From: Anagrus nilaparvatae
Lineage: Eukaryota > Arthropoda > Insecta > Hymenoptera > Mymaridae
Reading direction: 5' to 3'
Assembly: GCA_022575985.1 (NCBI GenBank)
Contig: JAKSXM010000237.1
Location: 3,614,501-3,678,500 of the forward strand
DNA length: 64,000 nt
Part shown: piece by piece, positions 21,572 through 31,694 of the stretch
Position numbering within the stretch: the stretch's first letter is position 1
Layout of the letters: each line of letters opens with the position of its first letter
Notes under the pieces: generated by a model
Database searches by the model: none
Told to the model about the DNA's origin: nothing
Seen by the model: the letters and a program-made list of their open reading frames with translations, nothing else
Program-made: the position numbers and the translations under genes

Positions 21572-22157
21572 AGAGGCCAGCCGTGGCCGAGTGGATTAAG
21601 GCGCGCGACCTTTAGTGTATATACTATAAGTATATTCATGGGGGTCGTGGGTTCGAGTCCCCTCGATGACTTAACAGTTTTTATTTTTCAATTAATTTAA
21701 AAATTAATTTTCAAGTGAAAACTTTTAAGTTATATTGCGACTTATGGCCCAGGAACTTGTTTCCAGCATAGTATTTAAAAGAAAAATCGAATACTATGAA
21801 GAAAACAAGGCTCCGCGCTATGCTAACAGAGGTTTTCTGCAGTTTCCTCTGAGCCAGGCAAATGCCAGCATAGTTCCCATAAGATCTGAAGACGGCTGCG
21901 GACGCATTTATCCCCTCATTAAAATAGAAAGCTCGCAACCATTAATCACGTAACTACTTCCTCCTGCAAAAACCCATATTAAAACAGATTAAAACAGTTT
22001 TCTGAAAGGAACGATCGGTATATTGTAACATAGACGATATACCGGCTTCCCTAAGAAATAAAAACATTAAAACAGTACAGAAGGTTGTGGATGCATGGTG
22101 TGGTTGTTGTAGTCAAGACAATCCAAAAAGGGATTAAAGTGCGGAGGATAAACAATA

Positions 22158-22189
<32 letters not shown>
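21572..22189 (+). mobile_element. Long tRNA-derived SINE, copy 1 (618 bp), with target duplication
   Basis: TAATAGTATTTAT at 21559-21571 and 22190-22202 flanks an element with a tRNA-like head (21575-21670), an unrelated body and a poly(A) tail of about 28 residues. Copy 2 of the host repeat block has the unoccupied site at about 48797-48809. A second, inverted SINE lies at 40647-41254. A 72-codon frame in the body (21735-21953) occurs in both copies with one change, but such recent copies would match anyway. Confidence 0.9.
21575..21670 (+). other. tRNA-Leu/Ser-like head of the SINE
   Basis: A box TGGCCGAGTGG and B box GGTTCGAGTCC are perfect pol III promoter elements, with class II (Leu/Ser-like) D-arm sequence. 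The acceptor ends (GCCAGCC and CGATGAC) pair poorly, and an enlarged loop of about 36 nt replaces the normal anticodon and variable arms. It is a promoter-bearing tRNA relic, not a functional tRNA. Confidence 0.75.
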
Positions 22190-22191
<2 letters not shown>

Positions 22192-22202
22192 ATAGTATTT
22201 AT

Positions 22203-22893
22203 GTGGATGTGAAATTTTGCATGTATATTAGAGTGGACCTATTTTTGGACTTTGTGGAAAAACTTTGTTCCCCGGTTTTGTTTATGAAGTTTTGGTCATA
22301 AAAAGTTCCCAGTTCCAAGGATTTTGTTTTCGCCTTGCAAAAACACGTACCGTTAACCACCTCAATTTTCCCATTTAAATAACATGGGAAATTTGAGTTT
22401 TTAGCTATACAAATTTTCACAAAAGCCAAAAAGCGTTTTAAAATGCTAATTTTTACTGTAAAACATACTTTTATATGTTGTAAAGACATTCAAACGGCCC
22501 TGCATTCATTCCAAAGGGAATTTTGGGGCTAGAAACGCTTATTCACATGTTGGCTCAATCTTATAAAACAGGGTTTTTCGGTAATTTTCGATAAAAAGCT
22601 ATAACCTCAAAAATTAACCAAAACACTTCTGATTGGTCAATTTTTTTTGATGTAAGTGTCACCTTTCAAACGACGTAAGCCGTATATTTTTATCGCTGTT
22701 TCTCTCAGCGCTATAGTCAATTAACCTACTAGTAATTTTTGACCCAAAATGACCAATTTTTAAATCTATTTAAATTACTGCCATAATTGTAATTTTTGAC
22801 GAAAATGAATTTTATAGGCTATAAAAATTTTTTACAAGCTTCAAGTTTCCAAAAATTTTTTACTCGTCTCTTTTCTTTAATTATTTTTTAAGA
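22203..22893. repeat. Left arm of a palindromic repeat, copy 1
   Basis: Matches 48810-49503 closely and, inverted, about 49560-50272. A 96-codon minus frame (22199-22489) recurs in all three places. The amino acid differences between the copies are mostly non-conservative, which is the pattern of decay and not of a maintained gene. Confidence 0.75.
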
Positions 22894-23580
22894 TCTTGCT
22901 TACACATAAATCCGAAGAAAACAAATAAAAAATCTGCTAATTTAGAAATAAAAAATATAAAAGTCGTAAAATTAAAAATTCATAAATCCGTAAATAAAAA
23001 AGCCGTTAAAACTAAAATTAAATATTCCATGGGAATCCGATACAGAGTCGTAAAATATTATAAAAAATAAAAAAAAAAAATAATAAGACTTGCCAACATT
23101 GCAGAATTTAATTGCAAAAGCGCTGGATTCCGATTCATATAGGAGCCAAGGTCATCCAAACGCAAGATTCCCTCCTCCACATGCAAGGAGGAACGACAAA
23201 ATAAACCTTTTCTTGCCTGAAAATAAGTTAAAATTTTTTTTAGAATCATTTCTTTTTTCCGGAAGTAACTAAGCACACCGGAAGTGCACACTAAAAGCAA
23301 AATTTTTCTTTCTCACTTTTACATAAATAAAAATAATATTGTCACCAGTCTTTTAATTTTTGTTTATAAAATAAATCATACGTGTATACACTAACTCGTG
23401 ACGTCATTTTCGCCGAGCCGAATGAAAGAGCTCAGCGAAAATAAATTTTTTTTTTTGTAAGCGAGAAACAAAAATTCTTCAAATTTTTAATATCAATTTT
23501 TACTCCGAACAAATCAAAAAGAGAATCAAAAAAAAAAAAAAAATAAATAAATAAATAAATAAAGTTGAAATAATAAAAAA
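22894..23580. other. No gene recognised
   Basis: AT-rich sequence with simple TAAA repeats near 23540-23562. No credible homology or structure is seen apart from the region leading into the exon-like frame at 23597. Confidence 0.5.
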
Positions 23581-23596
23581 AAATATATTTTCTCAG

Positions 23597-23970
23597 GGCA
23601 AGAAAGCCGCAAAATGAGCCAAGCGCTCCCGAAGACGAGGTCAAGCTAATAAATGAACTTTGCAAAAAACATAAATCAGGGCAAACGTTGCCAGATCAAA
23701 AAAAGCAACTAGAAGATTGTGAAACATTGAAAAATATATTAATAGAAAACCTAAATTCCGAAAATTTCGAAAATTTAGAAGATATACGAATTTTAACTTC
23801 AGAGATAATAAAATTCGTCAGCTGTCAAGGTCTTAAGGAATTAATCGAACCCTTGGACAGATTACTAGCGGTACTACCGTTCCGAGAAAAGGTAAATACG
23901 ACAGAGATATTTACTAAAGCCGTAACGACTCTATCAGATATTATAAACAATTGTTATATATATTCAAAAC
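23597..23970 (+). CDS. Exon-like open frame, unknown function
   Basis: A splice-acceptor-like TATATTTTCTCAG ends at 23596. The following frame stays open without a stop to about 24029, through NEPSAPEDEVKLINELCKKH, DCETLKNILIENLNSENFEN and LKELIEPLDRLLAVLPFREK. It is Leu/Glu/Asn-rich with a helical look and an acidic start. Codon use is richer than its surroundings. From about 23972 the frame runs into a MITE, so its natural end is lost. I do not recognise it. It could be a host exon or part of a retroelement gag, since the spacing of charged helices is similar to the gag at 15.3 kb. Confidence 0.4.
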
Positions 23971-23971
23971 T

Positions 23972-24120
23972 ATTCAAAAGTAACACAAAAAAATTCTTAA
24001 AAATTCGAAACGATTCAAAAGTGTCCTGAAAAAAAAGTTCAAAAGTATAACAATTTGCCGTTTTCAAGGATACTTTTACACTTTTTTGAATTGTTTCGAA
24101 TTCTTTCGAACACTTTTGAA
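23972..24120. mobile_element. Small MITE-like inverted repeat
   Basis: TTCAAAAGTAACAC...GATTCAAAAGTGTCC is mirrored by GGATACTTTTACAC...ACACTTTTGAA, with arms of about 60 bp around a short centre. It interrupts the open frame ending here. Confidence 0.65.
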
Positions 24121-25619
24121 TTTTTTTGAATTTAATTTTTTAAAATTTAATTTTTTTTTAATTTAAAAGCTTTTACTGATTCCTAATATTTATATTATCA
24201 ACTTTTTATCTTTTAAACGTGTAAACTTGAATTTATAAATAGTTTATTTAAACCAAAGAGGTTATATTTATAAGGTAATAAGGTAAGTGATTATAATTTT
24301 CATGGAATACATTATATTGATAAGGAAGGTAATATTAAAAAAAAATAACAATTTAATGTTTATATTTTAAACTATTTTTATTAAAATTAGCTTGATGCTA
24401 TATTTTACAGATACAATATATATTAAAAACCATGCGTAAAATTTTACATATTTTTCAGACATTTTTTAGATAACTTATTATTATTCTTTACATATTTAAT
24501 ATTACTAAATAGTTAAAATATATATGGCTCGTTTTCATTTTTTTTTTTTAAGTAGCTTACAAAAAATAAAAATAACAAGTTCCTTTTTTACTTTTTTCAC
24601 CAATAGCTATTCAGTATTGCATAAAAATCACCATAACGAACCAGATTCATAAAAATAATAAATTCATAAAAACCAAAATCGTTACATACGGCCTTAATGA
24701 ATTTTTCTAAGCTTTGTGTGTTTTAGAGAAGAATGACATATATTTTTGAGTAATTCTTACTAAAAAAACGAGTTTTGGAGGTAAATTTTAAAAATATTTA
24801 ATAATTTTATCAAAAATGAGGTACGGTAAAGGCAGGAACGGTAAAGGCTTTTTTATAGAAAAATCAAAATAATTCGTAGACAAATGAACAAAAAAACTTT
24901 TCCGTATGGAAAGTAAAGTATTTTTATGATTGAAACTTGCTAAGTTTTTTATATTTGAATTACAACGCTTCTTAATCGGAGATCCATGGGGGTACGGTAA
25001 AGGCTTTTATTTGTCCCTTCTAGATTTCTGAACTTAAACTGATTTTGTTTTACATAAAATCTTAAGTATACATATTTCTATTAAAATATATAGTATGTAC
25101 GTGATACATAAAGATCGTGAATAGAGCCCCTGGTCAATTAATAGAAAACTACAAATTTATATGGGTGCTTTTTAAAGGAACTGTATATTTTTTTATTGTC
25201 TACGGCACAAAACTAATTATTTTTTTTCTCTATTTTTATGTATATTAAGGTCCAAATACCAAAAATTTTCAGTGGTACTGCTAAGTATATGTAAAAATAA
25301 ATTCTACATGTACTATTATTGGAGTTTTTATTTATGTGGACGGTGGCGACACGAATGTTCGCGTCATTTTGAGTGTATTATTGAAATAAATCTATATTCA
25401 AGCCATTATATTTTTTCAAACTCTGCTGGGTACCTTATTTTTTGTAGAGATTTTTAAAAAATTTAATAGTTTTAATTTTCATAGTTAAAGCTTTCATTTT
25501 TAAAATTTTAAGTTTTCCATGGTTCATATATGAGTAAAGAAATATTTAAGTTCAAATTTTAGGCAAAGTAAAAATATCGAAAGTTTGGTATATTGCAAAA
25601 GGACAGTAGACTTTCACTA
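24121..25619. other. No gene recognised; three GGTACGGTAAAGG-type motifs
   Basis: AT-rich. The motif ACGGTAAAGGC or close variants recurs near 24822, 24837 and 24992. Open frames here are short and lack recognisable motifs. Confidence 0.5.
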
Positions 25620-25898
25620 CACAAAAAGAGGTTTGAACCGCTTAAGTCGGTTCTAGTAGGAACCGAATATTACTCTTACCATAAGAACGGAAAATGTTTA
25701 TGCCTAGAACCGAGATTTACGGTTCTAAACACTAGTTAAAAACCTTCTCTTAAAAAATTATTATTTTTTTCAAAATCAAAATTAGTTACAAATATGTTTT
25801 TTAATTTAATGTACGCGATTCAAAAAAGAATTATAAAAAATATTCTTTTAACTAATTTTGACTTTGAAAAAAATAATAATTTTTTTAGAGAAGGTTTT

Positions 25899-26595
25899 AA
25901 CATGGAACATGTTTATAGGGAGGGGGGTACTTCAGAACTTGAAAATTAAGGGGGGGGGGGGGGTCAAATTTGTCCCATTTAAGGGGGTGGGGGGGTCAAA
26001 TTTGTCCCATTTAAGGGGGGGAGTCAAATATGTCCCATTTAAGGGGGGGGGGGTCAAATTTGTCCCATTTAAGGGGGGGAGTCAAATTTGTCCCATTTAA
26101 GGAGGGGGGCGTCAAATTTGTCCCATTTAAGGGGGGAGTCAAATATGTCCCATTTAAGGGGGGGGGGGGGTCAAATTTGTCCCATTTAAGGGGGGGGGTC
26201 AAATTTGTCCCATTCAAGGGGGGGGGGGTCAAATTTGTCCCATTTAAGGGGGGTGGTCAAATTTGTCCTATTTAAGGGGGGTGGTCAAATTTGTCTTATT
26301 TAAGGGGGTGGGGTCAAATGAAACTTAGAATAATTAGGAGACTTTGAAAAATCTGAGCTTAAGGACTTAAGATAATACAGGTTCATGGACTTAAAATAAT
26401 ATCTAGGGACTTGGAATAATATCGATTAAGGGACTTAGAATAATTCAGGTTTAGGGAATCAAAATAGTTTTGGTTTAGAATCTTAACAGCTAGTAAGGTG
26501 ATAATTACAAATTAGAAAATTAGAAAACTGTATTGTAAAGTTGAGTAACATTTGTATTAAACCTAGTCCTCAGCTGGAAGTAAACATGTTCCATG
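25899..26595. mobile_element. G-run minisatellite element nested in the TA element
   Basis: The ends are AACATGGAACATGTTTATA at 25899 and AAACATGTTCCATG near 26583. The left half is the G-run array. The right half has short GACTTAGAATAAT lines like those at 8740-8850. No coding potential; the repetitive frames here are Phe/Val/Gly repeats. Confidence 0.65.
25950..26320. repeat. G-run minisatellite, about 27 bp unit, about 12 copies
   Basis: The unit is TCAAATTTGTCCCATTTAA plus 6 to 12 G. Unit length varies mainly in the G run. Frames on both strands are translations of the repeat and should be ignored. The closely spaced G runs are candidates for G-quadruplex formation on the plus strand. 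Confidence 0.92.
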
Positions 26596-26755
26596 CATTT
26601 AGGTTGTGTTTACACAAACCGGTTATAAGTTTTTTAACTAGTTATCTAGAACCGTGAATCTCGGTTCTAGCATAAATATTTTCAGTTCTTATGGTAAGAG
26701 TAATATTCGGTTCCTACTAGAACCGACTTGAGTGGTTCAAACCTCTTTCTGTGTA

Positions 26756-27568
26756 CATTCTTAACAAATATGCCCCTACATATGCCTCACAAAATTTTTT
26801 TTAAGCGTAGTTAAATGTTTGCATTAGTTTGTAACTTTAAAAATAGTTTTAATAATATAATAAATGTCTCATATTTTTCTTTAATTATACCTGATTTAAA
26901 ATTATGTATTTTTATCATATATTATTTATACATTCATTTAAAAATCATTTAAAAAATTTTGCTTTTTTTGAAGATTGAATATGAAATTTTTTTATCTATA
27001 AAGTAGTAATATTTTTAAAGAATAAAAAATTTTACAAATGTAATAATAATATTATTTATATCCATAGCATTCCAGCCATTGTTTAGGTATCAGTTAATCA
27101 GATGCTAAGCAAAATATTAATTTTGGCCAACAAAGTATGGCTTTAATTTTGATTCAATTTAAAAAAGAAAATTGCTATAAATGACCTACTTAATATGAAA
27201 AGTAAAGCTGTGCTTTTTCTAGATTTGAAAAAATTAAATAAAATTGCAACCCAAACTGTCTTCTGCTTTTCTCAATTGTTTGGTTAGAAACTACTACAGG
27301 TTTTCTTTAATTTTTTTATGCAAAGGAAATATTCCTTAGATTTCGGAAAAGCAAAGCCTGTATTTTTTATTATATGTAGATTAATTTAGCGATTTCTTTT
27401 TTTAATTTAGTTAATATAATTAAAGCAGTAATTTATTGGACAAAATTAATATTTTACCTTTCTTCTGATTAGTCAAAAGCTAAAAAAATTTCTTACATTC
27501 AGCCCTCTTCAATTAATTCTTGCCAAGTAAATCATTATTTTAAATTTATTTATAGAATTTGTATATAT
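26756..27568. other. No gene recognised
   Basis: AT-rich. It probably includes the 3' untranslated and terminal part of the CACTA-like element to the right, but no CACTA terminal motif could be placed. Confidence 0.45.
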
Positions 27569-30272
27569 TTAATCCCCCAAGCAACTTTTCTGCAAGTAAC
27601 ATATATATTTATTTTCGTCAATATTTGCTAAGATACATTGATTTTCTATTTTATTAACCAAACTTTTTTTTACATTACTGTAATCGATATTGTAAAAATA
27701 CATATATGGGATTTCTATATTACCAAGTTTTAAGCTATTTGAAATTATTATCGGGTGGGATAAAATTTGAGCATCTTCTTCATTAGAAGAAGATTTCATA
27801 GCAAAAATTTTTTATATAACACCAAATGAACCGTCTTTTAATCGTATAACACTATCATTATTTTTGAATGGATTAGCGTATTTATTTGTTGTGTACCTTA
27901 CACTATTATACAGCATTTTATCAAAGAAAATACAACTTTCGAAATTCTGCAGACATTTCGTTTCATTAATTGTGAGAATTTGATTTTTACCTGAACCTAA
28001 TAAAACAACTTTTTTTAAAGTCATAAAGTTCTTAGCATCATTACTTGAATTTTCGATAAATTTATAAAAATTTTTACTGATTGAAAAATGCTTGGTGAAA
28101 TTGGGAATTGATTTATAAAATAAATATCGGTTGCATATTTGAACAGGTAGATTTTTAGGGCTTTTTTTAAGTTTTAAAATTAGCCTATTTTGAGTTCCAT
28201 AAGGAAATTGATTATGAAATTGAAGTGGACCTAAATCTAATACACTTTTAGCGATATGAGATAGTAAATGCACACTGAATCTCATTTCATTTTTTTCAAA
28301 ATACTCTTGAAAGTATATTAAAAATATTTTTAACAATTTTTGAGCTTGCTTTATTTTTTCTAAATTTATTGATTCACTGAATAATATATGACAAGCTTTA
28401 ACGAGGTAGGCTAAATGTTTTAAATATTTTTGTGGAAGAATATTTTTGAAACATGGTAAACAGTAATAAAATAACATATTTCGCCATTCTGAAGCTGTAT
28501 AAAAGGAATATATTCTCTTATAGATCTAGGAGACCTTGTTATACTTTTTGGAACTTTGATACTCATTAGGCGTTTATCAATCATATAAATTTTTTCTGGA
28601 CTACCAATATAATAAGGCTCATTAGTTCTTTCAAGGCGCAAGATGATTTCATGCTTTACGAAACCTATGAAAAGGGCATGCATCGATTCTGGAGTTATTC
28701 CATTTTTTAAGTTAAAGTCTTTTAATAACATTAAAGGACGACGGTCCTTTTACACCGCAAATGTCTGTAACATTTTTTTCTTGACAAGTTATCATGGCAG
28801 ATCTAATTTCTTTGTCAGTTCTTTCTTCATAGACGCGTTCAGTGATTGTGTACTTTATGTTTGGAGGGATTTTTTTCTTTATTCCTAATTGTTTATTTTT
28901 TAAACGTTTTGGTGCATTTAAATCATCTCCAGGATGGTAACAGAAAGTGCAACCAAAAATTCCATTAAAATATTTCATATTCAAGCCACTACAAAGTGCA
29001 GGTGTATCCATGCAACCACACAAGGGAATAATTCTACTTAAAACAATATCTTCATTTAATTTCCATTCCAAACCATTTACATTCAATGCATTCATTCTGT
29101 TAACAAAAGGCATAAAAAATTCATTCATTTCTGGTTTTTCTTTGTCTGCCCATATGCCAGCTAAGATAATGTGTTTTGATCTTATAGAAGGAGGTAGATC
29201 ATTAATCATTATGTAAATCGGCCATATACTTGTTTTACTGTATCTGGATGTTTCTTCTCCATCATAATTAAAACTATAAGTAAAGTTCCAGCGATAGTGT
29301 AATGGTTTTCCGGGTACAGATAAACTTCGGTGTAAATTTCCATCAAAAACATCTTCTATACTATTTTCGTCTAATTTATTTCTATTGAATCTATACTGGA
29401 GATGAGGCTGAACTAAAGGGTCTTCAAATAAATCTTTTAATTGTGATTTAGCGTCAAGATATATGTAATATGGTATTTCATTTTTTTTCGTATAATTTAT
29501 CTTACAAATTGTACAAGTATATATATTTTTTTCTTTCAAGTCCGATACTTCATCTATATTTTTCTTACAAATTCGGCAATAAATATTGTACTTTATGGAG
29601 TTTTTATTTTTTAGAAATAAATTTATCAATTTATATTTTGATACACCTAGAAAGTCTTCTTCAAACAAACAATTTACTAGGTTAATAATATCAACAATGG
29701 CTATCCATGTTAAGTCGTGACGCAATCCTTATAAACTAATTCACTTCGCTACATGGGCTTAATTTTCTGTTTAACAACTCTTTAAGATTGTTATTTTTTT
29801 TTGCTCCTTGCGCTAAAATAAAAATTAAACTTGAAATAATAGTATATTACGGTCCTAGGCCAGAAAAATAAAAAATGGTCCGAATCGCAAGTAAATTACC
29901 TTCCAAGGCGAAGCCGAGGATGGTAAACTGCGATTTGGGTCATTGGATTGTACAAAATTTTTTTTCGACAGTGGCGAGAAAATGCGTTTTTGCGAAAATA
30001 CGATTTTGGGAAATACGTACTTTCGGGCCGCAGTACAAAAAAAGTATTAAGTAGAGGGCTTTCTGAGATTTAATTACCAAATTTTTTGCTTCATTCAAAA
30101 TATCACCATTAAAAATATATTCTTCATTAATTTTATCATTAGAATTACATTCTTCATTTATTTGAGTATCGTGTATTTCGTAAATATCTGTTTGAAATAC
30201 TAGATTGTTTTCATTAGCGTCATTATCCATAAAGAAATTTTGTATATCATCGATAAATTTAGATCTAGTTTC
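27569..30272 (-). pseudogene. CACTA/EnSpm-like (tnp2) transposase, decayed
   Basis: Read on the minus strand, an exon opens at 30272 with an acidic N-terminus (LVFQTDIYEIHDTQINEEC). After an insertion the main body follows (29725-28712): a zinc ribbon YCRICKK...YTCTICK, then IWPIYIMINDLPPSIRSKH, IILAGIWADKEKPEMNEFF and CGCMDTPALC...GCTFCYHPG, which are tnp2 transposase motifs of animal CACTA-type elements. Two frameshifts (near 28730 and 28480) lead into LFYYCLPCFKNILPQKYLKH, HLLSHIAKSVLDLGPL and a DUF4218-like tail. An in-frame stop near 27810 precedes the last 76 codons. It would cut and join the element ends in the nucleus, but this copy is dead. A related KDZ-type assignment is possible but less likely. 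Confidence 0.78.
29740..30051. repeat. Insertion in the transposase, related to the 1-3416 palindrome core
   Basis: The frame is lost between the Lys-Ala-Leu codons at 30052 and the codons at 29725. The inserted block holds CCTAGGCCAGAAAAATAAAA and AGGCGAAGCCGAGGATGG, then TAAACTGCGATTTGGG. These correspond in order to 2533-2640 and to the mirrored arm of the palindrome. Exact ends and target duplication were not resolved. Confidence 0.6.
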
Positions 30273-30666
30273 CTAAAATATAATTTACAGCATTTAAATC
30301 AGAAATTATATAAATTTAATCAAAGCTACTAAAAAACAAAAATCAAAATTGAAATATTAATATATAACCAGGTCTGTAACAAAATAATAAAATAATGAAA
30401 AAATGTTTCAAACTACGAATTTACTTTACACGGTCGTAAATTTGTATTTAAAATTTTTTTCTACCTTTTACAAAAAATGTGAAACGAAAGTTAACTATCA
30501 ATATCTAAAATAATCTTAACTATCAATGAATCTTCGCGAAAAGATCATTTTAAATTTGAAGTTTTTACCAGCAAATTTACACATGCTGAAAATTTAAAAT
30601 TTGACAAAAACCTTCGTGTAAGTAACATTAATTTATTACTTGTACTTAATAACGCGAGTTGATGTT

Positions 30667-30796
30667 GACGCTTCCAAATAGAAAGGTCCTTATTAAACGC
30701 GACGATACAGACTTCCGCCACCTCGTATAGCTTATACTATGAGATGTCGGGTTTTTCAAAGCCTTTTGAATAAGGACCTTTCTATTTGAAAGCGTC
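30667..30796. mobile_element. MITE, 130 bp, in the putative intron
   Basis: The inverted ends GACGCTTCCAAATAG and CTATTTGAAAGCGTC continue through AAAGGTCCTTATT, giving arms of about 30 bp. The centre holds a second small hairpin around TATAGCTTATACTATG. Confidence 0.75.
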
Positions 30797-30829
30797 GATA
30801 TACATTTGATGTAATTTAAGCAATATCTA

Positions 30830-30974
30830 CACGGTCACTGTGAAACAGAAGTAGTGAAACCACGCCCACTAAAAGAGCATCACAAGCGGAATATTCCACA
30901 AGCGCTAACATAGAAAATTTGAATTTTTTGTGGCGCTCTTCTACTTTCACTACTTCTGTTTCACAGTGACCGTG
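30830..30974. mobile_element. MITE, 145 bp, TA duplication, perfect TIR of about 30 bp
   Basis: TA at 30828-30829 and 30975-30976 flanks CACGGTCACTGTGAAACAG and its exact mirror, which extends through AAGTAGTGAAA. It is Tc1/mariner-like and non-coding. Confidence 0.88.
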
Positions 30975-31229
30975 TATATGCATGCTGGCACGTATCCAGA
31001 AGGGACCAAGGCCCCTCCCCAAAATGAAATTATTTTGTAATAATACCGATATTTTTTGCCTCAATATCAAAAATTATAATTTGTTTATTAGCAAAAAAAT
31101 TAAATTTTAAATGTTATAATAAAAATTTAAAACATAATTATTAATACTGTTAGGTTCTGCTCTCCCCTTAAATTTTTTGGCTCATTCTGAAAAAAATTTC
31201 TGAATACGTGCCTATTGCGTACTACTTAC

Positions 31230-31345
31230 ATTATTATTTACAGAAATGGGAGTTGATGCGTGCACTCTGTCCCTAGATGATTGAAAAAATGTTTCATAAT
31301 TTGTTGAGCATGATGGAATTGATGGGAATATATTATTTAATAATA
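31230..31345 (-). CDS. Candidate upstream exon of the CACTA-like transposase
   Basis: On the minus strand an acceptor-like poly-T tract ending ATACATAG precedes a 116 bp open stretch (FPSIPSCSTNYETFFQSSRD). It ends AATAAT followed by GTAAGT at 31229-31224. The downstream exon begins after ATATTTTAG at 30273, and both junctions are in phase 0. Linkage is inferred from splice signals and phase only; there is no family motif in the short exon. Confidence 0.45.
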
Positions 31346-31459
31346 CTATGTATTTTCAAAAAAAAAAAAATTTTACCTATCGGTTTTATGTAATTGCGTT
31401 AACTGGTTTAATCCTGATGATAATACACACACACAGACACACAAATAAATTTTCGATTA

Positions 31460-31675
31460 TCAGTTTTGTATAATTTTTAATTGTTGTATCCAAATTTTTG
31501 ATAGCAATGTCGTAGGATTAACTGTTTAAACAATATTATGTTTTTTATAATTTTATTTAAATAAATTTTTATAATTTTGTTTAAATAAATTATAAAAAAC
31601 TTAATGTTGTTTAAACAGTTAATGCTACATACGACATTGCAAATTAAAAATTATACAAAATTGGTGATCGCTTTT
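31460..31675. repeat. Palindrome of about 200 bp
   Basis: ATTAACTGTTTAAACA and its mirror TGTTTAAACAGTTAATG surround an AT-rich centre. The arms extend outward through ACGACATTG and AATTATACAAAA. It sits directly left of foldback copy B. Confidence 0.7.
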
Positions 31676-31694
31676 CGAAATCACGAAAACTGTA

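Larger units (their letters stand above)
18590..22893. repeat. Large repeat block, copy 1
   Basis: It starts TTTTAAATCATTTTTGCA and matches 45515-49503 over its length. The matched parts include TGGTTGGTAACGATGCG, the 155 bp minisatellite, the AC microsatellite, a TGAGTGAGTGAG motif and the region with the 96-codon frame. This copy differs by a solo-LTR insertion (18892-19862) and a SINE (21572-22189). Homology stops at CTTGCTT near 22893. The nature of the block (composite TE or segmental duplication) is unresolved. Confidence 0.85.
25620..26753. mobile_element. TA-flanked inverted-repeat element, 1.13 kb
   Basis: TA at 25618-25619 and 26754-26755 flanks CACAAAAAGAGGTTTGAACC and its mirror. 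The arms of about 130 bp carry several copies of GGTTCTAG and AACCG. Inside the left part is a second palindrome (25741-25898, AACCTTCTCTTAAAAAA and mirror). The G-run minisatellite element has inserted next to it at about 25899-26595. Confidence 0.8.

Noticed and set aside
21575..21670. Functional tRNA gene
   Set aside because: The acceptor stem pairs poorly and the anticodon region is replaced by a long loop. The sequence recurs at the head of a poly(A)-tailed repeat.
21735..21953. 72-codon frame in the SINE body, also present at 40876-41094
   Set aside because: The copies are nearly identical overall, so shared frames are expected. The minus-strand frame over the same region is equally open. 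Kept as an observation, not a gene.
25858..26275. Open frames rich in Gly/Val/Pro/Phe on both strands
   Set aside because: They are translations of the G-run minisatellite in several frames.
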